DNA of 64,000 bases from positions 1 through 64,000 of the forward strand of contig ARYC01017947.1 in the NCBI GenBank assembly GCA_000711775.1, written 5' to 3'. Source of the stretch: Oxytricha trifallax (Eukaryota > Ciliophora > Spirotrichea > Sporadotrichida > Oxytrichidae). The number at the start of each line of letters is the position of its first letter. Within the stretch, counting starts at the first letter, position 1. Below are positions 34,448-46,457 of this stretch, piece by piece. The translations under genes and the position numbers were made by a program. The notes beneath the pieces are model-generated. The model saw only the letters and a program-made list of their open reading frames with translations. It had not been told where the DNA came from and searched no databases.

Positions 34448-36400
34448 ATTGAGTTATGTGATATTAAGTTTCAAGTATTTTCATTTTGATTAATTTCTAT
34501 CGTCTACAAAAATTTGTAAATAACTACATTGGGGTTTTATTAGTATTTATAAAGTCAAAAAAATATCATTGTCAAGCGTTGTTATTTCTCTATTCTTATT
34601 CATTCATTCTACTATCTTTCTATTCTTCCGTGTTGTTTCTTTCCAATTTTGTCGCTTCCAAAGAAATTTACCATTTCTGAATAATATTAATTTTTAGATA
34701 AGTTTTTTGTAACTTACAAATTTTGTTGAGTGACCACCATCTTTTTTTCAAACATTTTTCCATTTTTGATTATCTCAAAATATTCAAATTCTCACTATGA
34801 ATTATAAATCATAATAATTATGGGATTTATTAAAGCCCTCGACTGTAATTTTAAAGTTATAAAAAACTGAAAACCCAAAGTTTATTTGAGCTTGTTAATA
34901 GGATAAATATTAAGATAAAAATTAAATTAGCTGCAATTAAATAGTAGATGTTATTATGCTCATTAAATGTTTAGTGTTGAAGAGTTAAACGTGAAAGCTA
35001 ATAATTGCTAGTGAAATTATAATTTTGGTCAGATCTTAAAGTAAAAGTATAAATGTCTAATACGTTACTATGTATGAGAGAATAATCATAATTTCTAAAC
35101 AATTGATAAGAATCTCTAAATTTGATCTAGAATATGTACTTTTGCTCTCTTAAAAATGCTGAGTGGTGTGTCCTTCTGTATGAAGATGGCATTAGTTAGA
35201 TTTAAATGATCAAGATTTGGCTTAATAAAGAATATAATATATATTTTGAATGACTTTATATAAAATGAATACACTCGATATGATAGAATATTTCAAAATT
35301 TTTTAATATAATAAACAAGAGTAGATTTTTCTATTTATAAAATGATATGGTAATTCAAATAACAATATTTTCACTTTGATTTACATTTTTCTTTTCAATA
35401 TTTATAAAATTAAGGACAGCATTGCTGGCATAGATTATCATATCCTAGACATAGTTTGAAAAATCTTTTTTATTTGATATTCTTTTGTAAAGGAAGAATT
35501 TCTTAATTAATTTCTCATAAAATTTAAAAAATGCGAATTAATATATAACAAATTACAACTTAATTCTATACTATAAATGCTTTAAAATTACATAATATAT
35601 TGATTTATTTATCATAACTTAAATCATAAAAATCTGATATAATTCACTACTAATCTAGCTTTTAATATTGAATACTTTTTTTATCATTCCTCATTAATTA
35701 GTTGATATGTTCTTGGAGTCTCACAGTTATTTTCTCAGCGAAGCTTTAATCAATTCAATCGAATAATTTCTCAAATAAGTTTATAGAGGAATAAAATTTT
35801 CTTCTAAAATGCCTAGATTATTATTAAGCAAATGTTCTTTAAAAAATTATTTAAGGATAAAATGGGCTATTGAGCTCTGTTGCTAACTATAATTTGTATG
35901 TAAATTGAACTGAATTCTTCAAGCGATAGAAAAGTAGCTAATACTAATAAAATAATACAAGCTTAGGGATATGCCTAATAATAAGAGGAAATGATCATAT
36001 ATTTGAAATACAAATTAAGTAATAACTTTCGTTTTTTTTATTTATATTTGTTTTAAATACTAAATACCATAGTAACAATCAAATTATACTGCCAGATAGC
36101 TTTTTGATTATTTAAAGAGCGATAACATGATCTCTTTTGATGAAATTGAGCTTTCACTTGCATTTTTAATTACTTCAGTTAAACTTGAGGTTGACTGTAA
36201 CTGAGCCAACACTTTCAGCTGCTTATTCAAGTTAAATAATGTATCCATATTAAATAATAAATAAATATATATATGTCATTTTATAATTTAATACAGTACT
36301 ATTATAGTCATAAGGAAATCAAGTACACCAGCTCAAATATCACAACCATTTATAGCTTGATTAGGTTCTAAGCTTTATTGCTTTGAGTCAAAGTAAGACC
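34448..36400. other. AT-rich spacer containing an intron-like module
   Basis: AT-rich DNA after the GC-rich gene. On the minus strand at ~34682-34722 it holds GTAAGTTACAAAAAACTTAT and so on to TTCAG, a third copy of the intron-like module seen at ~9073 and ~44108. It is preceded by GATGGTGGTCACTCAACAAA. Nothing else recognised. Confidence 0.45.
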
Positions 36401-37231
36401 ATGTCTTCTGATAGTAGTATGTCTACAGTTTAAGTCTAATAAATTGCATCAGAACTGCTAAAGATGACAATAGTGTTGAAGATGTAATATGATGATATTC
36501 TAATAATTCTGTGTCTTAAGATATAATTGCTACTGTCATAGAATTAAGCAAGTAGTCACAAGAACGTGGAATTGATGCAGAACTTTCATTCGGGATAAAT
36601 CTCTATTTCTAAAAATTTAACTAAATAAATTCATTTTTGTTAAGGAAAGCAAAATAATTAAATTTACAAAAGATAAGCTGGAATTGTCAAATAAAAAGCT
36701 ATAATCTCTCTATATTATTTTTAACTGCAGGCAACTAGGCTATTTTCATGAAAATATAGTAGCAATAGTGATTAAAATATTGATCTGGTGCTCTCATATT
36801 TTTATGGTCAAATATGTACTATAATTCATTTATAAAATGAATATTAAATAAAATCCATTAAAATATATATTCTAATAAAATTGATAAATTAATTTCATAA
36901 TTTAAGGATAGAAGATTATAAGTTGTATTTGCATTTTAAGCATCTAGATATTAAGAATGAAGTTGATTGTTAGATCAAGCCAAGGAATCTTGAATAACCA
37001 TTACTTTAAAATGCGGAGGAAGTTTAAGAAAGAGTTAATGGAGATGATGATATACGCAGCATTCTTTAATATCTAAAAATAATTCTCACAGATTTAAGAC
37101 ATATTTCGATGGAAAAAAGAATTCTTCAGATACAGGAAATATACTTTCAAAGCTATAGGACAAGATAATTAATATATTAGAATAATATAAAATGCATTAA
37201 AATATATTATCATTTTCGCACTTTGAAATGA
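36401..37231 (+). CDS. Candidate germline gene, plus strand, unknown
   Basis: Two coding-like pieces. 36401-36751 is open from ATG (MSSDSSMSTVQVQQIASELL) for 116 codons. A neighbouring frame at ~36510-36620 reads NSVSQDIIATVIELSKQSQE and RGIDAELSFGINLYF and looks more protein-like. The second piece, ~36905-37231, is strong: EDYKLYLHFKHLDIKNEVDC, QIKPRNLEQPLLQNAEEVQE, RVNGDDDIRSILQYLKIILT and DLRHISMEKRILQIQEIYFQ, ending TGA 37229-37231. A short intron or eliminated segment between them is plausible. Alpha-helical character; no family recognised. Confidence 0.42.
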
Positions 37232-37324
37232 TAAAAGAAGCAATTAGAGTAAATGAGTTTATCGATTAAAATATAATATCATGCTAATCCCACATATATA
37301 TATATAAATTAATTAAAGCATTTT

Positions 37325-37690
37325 AATGTTAAATAGTGTCACTAATAAGCATCTTCAAAGCTTTGTCCATATCAAGAATGGAATCTTCAATTTTATCTTT
37401 AAAATCATAAATTTCATAGTCCAGCTTCTTCATTCCAAGCTTATCACACTAATCAATTAGTAATCATAGTAGATGCATACTACTAAATTCATAGTTATCA
37501 TTTCCATTAATATAATATAAGTACTTCTTTAAATTGAATATATATTTGCTATTACCTTACATTATACCAACAGGATTTTGCTGTTGATAGATGTTAGATC
37601 CTTAACAAGCAGTTGCTCTTCATCTCACATAATCAACAGTGATTCATCAGCTTTTTTCAAAATTGAAGCATAATTTTACCATATTTTTAT
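37325..37690 (-). CDS. Candidate coding block, minus strand, facing the previous one
   Basis: The minus strand reads YASILKKADESLLIM, a TGA, then DEEQLLVKDLTSINSKILLV (~37680-37580). After an intron-like GTAATAGC stretch come NDNYEFSSMHLL, a TGA at ~37464, and LLIDQCDKLGMKKLDYEIYD, FKDKIEDSILDMDKALKMLI (~37510-37340). It is helical and acidic/lysine-rich, like the plus-strand block just to the left. An inverted segment of the same scrambled gene is possible but unproven. Confidence 0.38.
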
Positions 37691-39425
37691 GATTTATTTT
37701 AGACATTAATAAATACTCTACTTTCTTCTTTGATAAGTTAAGTCCTACTGGTAATTAGGGAGAAAAGGCCTACCAATTCCGGTACTTTTCTGAAGTTCGA
37801 ACCCATGAAGGCAGTTGGCTTTTACGAGATAAGTCCCAAATCTAAAAAACCTCCTCAGAATAAGTTAGGCAAGGTATGGAGGGACCTCACCAATAAAAAC
37901 GACTGCCGTTTATAATCTCATCTCGTGTTATAACTAAATGATGCCATTATCCTTGAAAAAGGAAAAATAGGTGGACAGGTATAATACAAGGAGCTGGGAT
38001 ACACCACATGAATATCCTATAGGCTCCATCTATTAAGATAATTAGAAGGAAAGTTTACAGAAAAAAACTCTGATAGAGTATAAAACATAAATTTCGCCAT
38101 CTATCATAGTTTAGGGGCAGTTCCGACTGAGAATTGAATTTGTCTAAATAAGACATAACATACCTAAGAAATAAAAGCAACTCAGGAATTTTAGTTGTAT
38201 ATAAGAGATAAATGAGAAGTCTTAGCTTACTAAGGCATAGGAGCCAATGTGTATACAAGCATCTATGCTTATAAACCTGCTTGAGGCATAGTTCCCGATA
38301 ATAAACATGCTTGAATTATCCTACTGGATTGATATTGTATTTCCAGATTAATTTCATTGCTAAAACTACCTAAGTATCATCTTTCATTTAGTTATTCCTA
38401 AACTGTGATGTCTTGATGATTCTCTCTTGGCATCCAAGTTAAGAGCTACTATAAAGCTTTTCTCACGTGTTGGCCTCCCTGTGAGCTCTTGAGTTTAAAT
38501 CCGGAGTAGTTTCTTGCAGCAAATATCCTATTAATAAGGCAAAACTTAGGTAGGTATGCATCAGTTCATGCAAGAAATTAGTATATAAACAAACAAAATA
38601 TATAATATTATATTTTGAATCAATAAAAATTGTATATAATTTCAATTAATTTTCTAAATCGCAATAATTGATGTTGTTTAAATAAATTCAGTAATTATTT
38701 TAAATAAGAATTAATAGAATAGAAATAAATATTCTATATAGTCTGTTATTTTTAATTTTAAATATATTTAAGAATAAGCAAATAAATATCAAGTTAAATT
38801 GATTAAATTAAACCATGCTTGTAAAGATAATGGTACAAGTTTAATTATTAATAATAATAAATTTAAGGTAAATTTATAAATATATAAATAATAAAAATAT
38901 AAAAAAATCAAAATGAATTTAAAAAGTAATGTATTTAATTATTATCATAAAGATAATCATTAAATGACTTCTTCATTTTTATTTGGTAATTTCCTTAAAA
39001 TAAAAATCAAGACTGGCTAAAATTTTAAGTGCTGCTGTAGCCACTATTTGATTTAAAATTACTATTACGAGACTAGGTTAAGATTCAAAGAATCCAAAAA
39101 AAGAGAAAAGTCCATCATTAACATTTTAACTGCTTTTAAATATCAACAACTCCTCACTCTAGATTCACATAATAGACACTAAATTATACAAAAAGATATT
39201 ATTATAAATTCCAAAAAATTAAATCATTTTACTTCAAAGAATCCATTATGTAAAAAAATTGAATGTATCAAAAGAGTAATAATAAGATTCTATCCGACTT
39301 TGAATAGTGAATTTCTACATCATAAAAATATGGCAATCAATTAATATTATAAATTTTAAGAAAAAGATAAACTTATTGGTTTAATAAGATTCTAAGTATC
39401 TAAGCCAAATTAAGGATAATTATGT
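37691..39425. other. Spacer of mixed composition, no gene called
   Basis: 37740-38560 is noticeably less AT-rich than its flanks but shows no long coherent frame. It contains tRNA B-box-like strings (AAGTTCGAACCC at ~37793, GAGTTTAAATCCGG at ~38491) without a cloverleaf. 38640-39425 is very AT-rich with nothing recognised. Confidence 0.4.
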
Positions 39426-39955
39426 TCAAACAGAATTAGTGTTGTCGTTGTTCTAGGTGAGAGTCAAGAATTTAGGGTTAAGGATTAGTCTCTAGGAGAT
39501 TATTAGTTTAAAAGATTTAAAATTTAATTAAAAATTACTTAGAATCACTGATTTCAAATTACGATCACAGAAATTTTATGATAAAATAATTTTTTATTTA
39601 CTTAAAATCAGATTTATTAAATCAGCATCCTCCATATGCTGCTATGACGACAGAGCAAGATGAGTCATGTTGTTAGTCAAATTGATATTGCTATCGAGTC
39701 CGATCTATTATATGGTTTTAGATCCTTTTGGGTTATAAGCACGAATGCTTTATTTAGAAATTTGTTCAATCAACATGAAAGCCTTAGCTATATTCTCTGA
39801 GTTAAATGAAATTTCTTTATCAGTAACTAATGTAGCATCTTGAACGATATCATTTAATATACGAGTAGCAGCTGGACTGCTTAAACCGCTGAAAAGGATA
39901 GTTCTGGTACAGGATTCCTCTTACAAACTACTGGTAAGTATATTCACATTACTAG
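39426..39955 (-). CDS. Candidate coding block, minus strand (overlaps next)
   Basis: A minus-strand frame of about 175 codons ending at TGA 39426-39428. The best part, ~39900-39640, reads SGLSSPAATRILNDIVQDAT, LVTDKEISFNSENIAKAFML, IEQISKQSIRAYNPKGSKTI and QQIGLDSNINLTNNMTHLAL. The last ~70 codons are low-complexity and may be non-coding. It overlaps the end of the next ORF in another frame, as if the two were joined across a splice or segment border (a TTACCAG sequence lies at ~39938). Confidence 0.4.
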
Positions 39956-40377
39956 ATTTACTTTAATATTAGATGAGAATCAGAGAAGGCGAATACACTG
40001 CTGTTTAGAGGAATTCCTTATAGTCTAGGGGAGTCCTTAACGCACCAAAATAATGTCTCAATCGTAACTTATAAAAGAAGCAGCATCGCGAGTACATCAC
40101 GCACCAGACCCTCCATTTCTCGAAGATGAGCAGAGGTTGGTTCTTGAACAATTTCCGAAAGACCCTTGTCGCGGCCCTTAGCTACATGAGCCTGAGGAAT
40201 ATCTGAATCTACCAAGCCCAAGTAATTTTGATATTGGGTCTTCCAGACTTCAGCTGATATTTTCTTAGAAATCTTGATAATTAATTATCTCGGCTCCAAG
40301 GATACGTGTCTGAGTAGTAGGTTCCACCTCAAGAAATATTTTGATGGAAATTCGTGTGGTATCCCTGGCAGCCCCAT
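39850..40377 (-). CDS. Candidate coding block, 175 codons, GC-richer
   Basis: ATG at 40375-40377 (MGLPGIPHEFPSKYFLRWNL) to TGA 39850-39852 with no internal TGA. The middle is clearly richer in G+C and reads KKISAEVWKTQYQNYLGLVD, SDIPQAHVAKGRDKGLSEIV and QEPTSAHLREMEGLVRDVLA. In the 5' part a second frame (40250-40381) also looks coding (RDTTRISIKIFLEVEPTTQT then RILGAEIINYQDFQENIS), so the true path through this region is uncertain. A GTAAGT donor-like site is at ~40387. Probably host gene segments; no family recognised. Confidence 0.42.
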
Positions 40378-42152
40378 TCGAACTTACCTCTTGCCTTCGT
40401 TTGAAATATTAATTTTTTTGAAAAAATGCTTTTGCCTCCATTTAAAGGTAAGTCTCTAAATTATACATCAATTTATTATCTATCCTTAATTATCTAATCA
40501 CTTTAATAAACATTTTGCAAGTTTTTCTACACTTATATCATCTTATCAATGAGCATCATCATAACTGTTAATCGCGTAATATGTTATTCATCTGTAAGAG
40601 ACTGAAAGATGTCTAAATCAATCACGTTATTACATGAAATTCGAGAGACAAAGGAAAGGAAGCTCACAGTCAAACAATCGCATTTATAGTAGAATTGCAA
40701 TGAACTTTGACAAAAGCTACCTAGCAAAACATTAAATATTTTAAATTATTACTTCAATTTAGCAAGAATCCCATGATAAAGCTGGGATAGTGAGGCCTCT
40801 AAGCCTAATGATAACACTGGTTTTAGGTAGAACAAATCTTCCCGGGCATCCTTCGTCGTCATACTTATCAAATCGCCTTTTTGAAGGCGTATTCGTGATC
40901 AGCGCCCTTTAATTAATAGTGTGGCGTCAATATGTTTCGGAGAACAGTTTGAATTATTCGAAATAGACAAATGGTGTGCGATTTTTTTCGAAGAATTAGG
41001 AAAACTTATGCCAATTTAGACATAATAATTCATAAAATTCAAATATTTTTTTCAATAAATTCAATAAACTTTGCCAAAAGTTTAATATTTTTGGACAAAA
41101 TTCAAAAAGATTTGCCAAATATCAAATATTTTATATATTTATAAAACTCATAATATGTTTCGTCACTTCATAAGTTTAAATCTAGTTTTTCGAGGTGTTT
41201 GCGACTCGAGCCTAAATCCGCTAAAGAAAAGATTGGCTTCCAGCTAAAGGCTGATTTTAAAAAGTGCAAAAAGTGAATTACTTATCGATGCAGTTTGATA
41301 GCTAGATGTGCGTGTGTCCGTGTCTTCTATTTAAGGATGTAATTTTTGCTCTTGAAGCCATGTTGATACTATTTAAATAATAATTTTCACTCTCTCTTTG
41401 CAGGGGATAAATAATTATTGCTTATGATATTTATTTTTATAAATTTATAACATTATCTAAAATTATATTAATTAAATATATAATTTCTGAAATAATTATT
41501 TAGTTTTAAATAAGCAATAAATAAAATTTATAAATTTTAAATGTCATATATATTATAATTAGAATATTTTTTAATTAAATTAAATTAAATTGTAATTAAA
41601 AACTAAATTATTTAAATTTGGTTTAATTTTATCCAATTATTTTTAAAATATTTATTAATATTTAAATTATAAATTTTTAAACAAAATATGTCTTCTACGA
41701 CATTTATCAATATAATTCCTTTCTTTTGCAGACTATTTTTATTTGAGACTAAATAAAAATTTGATATTTATAATACTTTTTACAATTTCAATAGTTTTTT
41801 CAATTTGCCTTAATATAATTTGAAAACAGATATTATAAAAGTTTATTTTTAAGAGAAATTAGATTTATTTGTAAACTTTTTTAAGATAATATTGCAACTA
41901 GACTATAAAAAGGTGACCAGATTCATATTTTTATAATACATTTCAGAGTAATGAATTAACAAATATTGCAAATTAAAAATACATTAAATCTGAATATAAG
42001 TATCTAAGAAAAATAAGATAATTATGTAATATTAGAATTAGTGTTGTCGTTTTTGTACTCTTAATTCATGGTTATCACCAATTAATGTCAACTGCATGAT
42101 TAAATTATACAAAATAATGAAAATCTCATTAAACAATTTTCATATATCGAAC
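40378..42152. other. AT-rich spacer with a small GC-richer patch
   Basis: Mostly AT-rich. A patch at ~40770-41000 is less AT-rich and has short open frames (WDSEASKPNDNTGFRQNKSS and RASFVVILIKSPF in one frame), but they do not extend. Nothing else recognised before TBE copy 5. Confidence 0.4.
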
Positions 42153-42273
42153 ATTCGAAACCCCAAAACCCCTTAATGAGGTTTATAAGTGCTTTGATTT
42201 GGAGGGAATTCGTTAGGGTTGGGGTTATTAATAGGTTTTAATGTGAAATTTATAGTAAATGTATTTAATTTAA

Positions 42274-43526
42274 TCACTCAAAATGAACTTTTGGATCATG
42301 TGGTAGAGGTCTAAAGTTTATTTTAATTAACCACTATTTTATCTATTCAATTAATATGTCTGATTGTGGGTTTGGCTTTATTATTACTTACTCTGCCATT
42401 TATTTCATTGATAGAAATGCTCTATTTTTATCTATATATTGCTTTATTCTTTGCTTCACATCCTTTTCACAACTTGTTGAGTAGTAATCGTTGCGAGGCA
42501 TATCGCATTCTATTATTATTTCTGCCATTGGCCACAAATTCCATTGAAATTCTCCATCTCTCCAGTCTTCTCTTTCTGGATAATAGCCCGCAGTTCCCAT
42601 TACACTTCTACCCTTAATGCTCTGTTGAAGTCAATAATTTCTAATCTTACAGGTGAGAAGTTTATCATAATATTATCAGGCTTCATATCTCTATGAACAA
42701 ACCCTAACTTTTGAAGCTCTTTTATACCTTGTAAGGTTTAAGTTGCTATCATAGCAAGCTACTTATGATTCCTTTGATCAGTAATGAAATCTCTGAGGAT
42801 CATTTCATATAGTGGCAGTCTAAAAGCAACATGATGCTTGGCAAGGAGAATAGCATCTAGATTGATTAAGTAACTACACTCTTTAAACTTTGCTTGAGTG
42901 AGTACTTGATACTCATTTGTAAAATTCATTTGACACTTATCATCACTAAGGAGATAGTTGAAGGGATACACCTTGAATGCATATCGATGATCATTGATAA
43001 CTTTCTTATCAAAGGAGTCTTCTAATATAAGGTAGCTTTAAAGTGAAGTTTCTAGGTCAATTTAGGCAAGAACAGGAATCGTTTTATATTGAATTTTAAT
43101 CATAATCTTTGTGATTTCAAATGCTAGTAGGTTGCGTGATTTTCTCACATACTCTGATTCACTAGCTTGTTCGAGCTCTACCACTTTCGAAGATTTCCTC
43201 GATTTTCTATTGTTTAGTTGCTTCAATTCATCTTCATGCTTTTCAATCTCTAAATCTTTCTTGTGAGCTTTTAAAAGATGCTTCCTTGTATGAGCATACT
43301 GCTTATGGCACTCGAAGCAATCATACTTTCCGTCAATTTTTTCTTGCTTTAAGTATACAGATGGCTTGGCTTCTCTATGCTCTTTCATATTCCTATACCA
43401 ACTAGATTTATGAGCGAAGTCTCTTTCACACTTCTCATAAAAGTATACTTCTTCTTCTTCAGTTGGTATAGGAATTTCAATAATACCTTTCTCCTCCTCT
43501 CTGTCTCCCACACACTTGTTTGTCAT
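42274..43526 (-). pseudogene. TBE 57-kDa zinc-finger/kinase gene, copy 5 (shortened, one frameshift)
   Basis: First ATG after an upstream TGA is 43524-43526 (MTNKCVGDREEEKGIIEIPI), so the usual N-terminal ~70 residues are missing or unread. Finger 1 is degenerate (CERDFAHKSSWYRNM lacks the normal spacing); finger 2 is YDCFECHKQYAHTRKHLLKA. The kinase part has YAFKVYPFNY, FVHRDMKPDNIMINFSPV (~42690) and EIIDFNRALR. A deletion at about 42600-42630, right after DFNRALR, removes part of the activation loop and shifts the frame to GTAGYYPEREDWRD. Ends LPHDPKVHFE-TGA at 42274-42276. Confidence 0.83.
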
Positions 43527-44000
43527 TTATTTTCTATTATTAATTTCTATTTAAAAACAGAGACATCAAGTAATAGCTCTGGTAGTTCTTTATTAGAGTT
43601 CATCTCACAGATATCACACTTTATATTGCTGCCAAAGGTAAGTCTCATTTAGTTTGATGGAAGTGCTGTATTTTTTCTTAAAATGTAAGCGCTTATATTT
43701 AAATTTGAATTTAAAATTATAAAATTGCATCTATAACTCAGAGCTCATAGGAGAGCTTTGCAACCCTATAAATTTGAAGGGAGGTTTTTCAAGTATTATG
43801 CAATAAAAATGAGCACTAAAAGACGAACCTGATCTAAATATGGGTGAGATAGTTACCATTTTTACTATCAATAATAAGTTTATTACAACACGTACCAATT
43901 TAGGAGGTGCACCTAATTAAGTACGTACTGCTTTAGGAGGTATTGAGTGATTTTATGATTAAAATAAGGGTGTTCCTAATTATGTACTATCTTTAATTAA
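43527..44000. promoter_or_regulatory. Divergent spacer with TTAGGAGGTGCACCTAA repeats, copy 5
   Basis: Part of the spacer between the 57-kDa and 22-kDa genes. TTTAGGAGGTGCACCTAATT (~43900), TTTAGGAGGTATTG and GTGTTCCTAATTATG resemble the family B motif more than family A. The rest of the spacer continues beyond the inserted element (44372-44600). Confidence 0.45.
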
Positions 44001-44371
44001 TTATGATAAATAAAAAGAAAAATAGTTGATTATATGAATTTAATTAAGATTAATAAGAATATTTTTAATGGCGACGCTGGTGGAGCAGTTTCACTCACTA
44101 AAAATGTAAGTTACAAAAAAGATATCTAAAATTTTGATTTTTAAGAGGTCCTACCTGGTAAGAGCAGTGACTGACTTTAGCTAAGATTTCGCAAAGAAAC
44201 AGAAAGGAACAGGAAAGGCGTGATGATAACTAGTAATGGTGATATGTATTGTGGTGAATATAAGAATGGCAAAGCTGTTTAAGTTGGTTCTCTTCCATTT
44301 TATTTTAAAAGTATTCTTATTAATCTTAATTAAATTCTTATAATCATCTATTTTTCTTTTTATTTATCATA
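44001..44371. mobile_element. Inverted-repeat element carrying a MORN-gene fragment, inserted in TBE copy 5
   Basis: Terminal inverted repeats of ~65 bp with few mismatches. Left 44001-44066 starts TTATGATAAATAAAAAGAAA; right 44306-44371 ends with its complement. Between them is non-TBE sequence of much higher G+C: an exon-like piece with CTGGTGGAGCAGTTTCACTC (~44078), an intron-like GTAAGTTACAAAAAAGATAT...TTAAGAG (~44108-44149), and a MORN-repeat segment GVMITSNGDMYCGEYKNGKA (~44220-44280). Copies 1-4, 6 and 7 lack this insertion. A non-autonomous element that has captured a gene fragment is the simplest reading. Confidence 0.75.
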
Positions 44372-44618
44372 AATGCTCTTAATTAAGTACTTACCAATTT
44401 AAATTTAAAAATATGGAACTATATCAGTTGAAATTGAATCAATCTCTCAAGTTTGAAACCAGTTCTCAAAACCTTCTACATATCCTTCTTAGAGGTTGAC
44501 CTCCTATAGGATGCCCATATTTAATAGTAAGTTTTACAGAGGTATATAATTGAAATCAATAAACTTAAATTTGAATATCATTTCTTAGATCTGTAAACAA
44601 GATGGGTCAATGATGCAA

Positions 44619-45384
44619 TGAAAAGAGTGCAAGCACAAGAATTGATTCAAAGATTTAGAAGCAAGGAGGATTTGCATCGCTATCTGGTGCAGCAAGGTAA
44701 TGAACTCATAGTAACTAATCTTGATTATGTAGTTGGTTTGTTCTTGCCAACTATGGAAGGTATTAAAATTTCATTTCTAAGAGCTATACTCTGAGAAGAG
44801 AAGAAAGCATTGAAAATTTAAGATGTAAAGTTTGCAGAGATTCCAAACTATCCAGAAATATCAGTTACTAATTTATATGATGATTCTATGAATGACTCAG
44901 AGACTTCGCAGTACCTACCTACTAAGAAGCAGTTGTCAAATAAACTACATGAAAGAAGCTGTTTCTTTGGCATACTTGCAACAATTAAAGGTGATTACTT
45001 GAAAGAAATTATTCAAGAATATCTTAAGAAAAGGTACAGCATCTCTTCAGAAGATAAGGACAAACAAGGGATCAAGATAAGTGAGAGCTGGCTATCTGAG
45101 CTGCAGAAGCACCCTTATATTTCAAGTAAGATTTGTAGCTTAACTCTTTAGAAAAATCTGGTACTGGCATCTTTTTGATGAAGGAATAGAGCAAGCTTCA
45201 CAGAGAGCGAAAGTCGCAGACGAAGTATGAAGTTAGCAAGAGACTTTATTCAAATATTTAGCCTCCAGAGTCAATGAACATAGATGCTGGAGCTGGCAGC
45301 AAGAGAAGAAACCTAGGCCCAAGCAAGCCTTAAGACGAAGAAAAGAAAGAGAAGCCTGCTCCCTCTAAAGAATTTTAAATGTGA
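44619..45384 (+). pseudogene. TBE 22-kDa gene, copy 5 (start damaged)
   Basis: The expected start region reads ATGGGTCAATGA at 44602, which shifts out of frame. The coding frame can first use the in-frame ATG near 44619 (AMKRVQAQELIQRFRSKEDL). Intron 1 is GTAATGAACT...TATGTAG (~44697-44732). Exon 2 has GLFLPTMEGIKISFLRAIL, a TGA where other copies have a sense codon, then EIPNYPEISVTNLYDDSMND and NKLHERSCFFGILATIKGDY. Intron 2 starts GTAAGATTTG at ~45125. The end FKM-like TGA is at 45382-45384, 9 bp before the transposase stop. Partly decayed. Confidence 0.75.
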
Positions 45385-45393
45385 CTTATATTT

Positions 45394-46457
45394 TCATTAA
45401 CTTAACTAAAAAACTTATTTATATACATTCACTCTCCCTTCTTTAGCACACTTTTAAGCCAATTAATTATCTACTCTCTTCGCTGAGCTTTTAATAAAGT
45501 CTACTGTATCGATAGGTAGGTCATGCATCAAGTGGTAGAGCAGCAGTTTCTTGTAATGACCTTTTAATATACCCCAGTAGAACTCAATCCCATTAAAATA
45601 TGGACTGTAAGGTACGTTGAACACTGGCGTTATTCTAAGTTGTTCAAAACTCTTCCTTGTTTCTTGTGTCTTATGAACAGAAAGATTATCAACAAACAGT
45701 ATAATCTCTTATTCAGCGTACTTCTCTTTCAACTGTTCTAAGAACTTGACATACTTTTCTGTCTTAATTGAGCGAGGATGAATAACATAAGTTTCTAATC
45801 CAGCATCCTTGCTAATTCTCCCAAGAATTGCCATTGTTTATACCTTGACTTTCTAGTCATATACTTCTATATTAAAATGCCTCTTACACCAAGACTTCTA
45901 GATGAAAGTGTTGAAGGTAAACACAGCCTCGTCAGCATGTATAAACTTAATATTATTCATTGAGCTCTCTGCATTTAATTATAAATATAATTTAATTTGT
46001 TGTTGTAAAATTGCAGAGGGGAATCAATTACTATCTTGATACGATTAACACCTTTGTAAGAAATACTATTTAGCTTATAAATCTTTGCAACAGACTATGC
46101 AGAGATCTTCAACTCAGGGAATTGGCGATGAAACATAGTAGCTCGTTGGTCGAGAGAGAAGTGAGCCCAATACTTCAAAGTTTTTTCATTAATTAGATAG
46201 TCAATATGCTTCGAAATAAACTTTGACTTCCTCTTAGGCTAAGAATTCAGCTATTATTGCTTTAGTTATACTGCTATAAGGCAGTCGGAGCGAACAGTTG
46301 ATGGACTTCGTTTTAAGAGCAGTGCAATAGACTTATAGTTCAGTACTGGTTTGACTTATTCACTATATATATCACATCCATATGGCAGTTTAAACACTAA
46401 ATCTATATACTCTTTATCATAAATAGACCCCAAAAGCTTGCTATTTTTGTCTCGCAT
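45394..46457 (-). pseudogene. TBE transposase, copy 5 (one frameshift)
   Basis: ATG at 46455-46457 (MRDKNSKLLGSIYDKEYIDL), helix-turn-helix-like LNYKSIALLLKRSPSTVRSD. A base is missing at about 45965 (codons after MQRA), directly before the first catalytic Asp. In the shifted frame HADEAVFTFNTFI, LFVDNLSVHKTQET (~45685) and NGIEFYWG (~45575) keep the DD34E residues. TGA stop 45394-45396. Contains TAA/TAG codons at positions where other copies have CAA/CAG or similar, as expected if they encode Gln. Confidence 0.85.

Noticed and set aside
37741-38560. Possible tRNA genes (GTTCGAACC, GAGTTTAAATCCGG)
   Set aside because: No acceptor or anticodon stems fit around either string on either strand.
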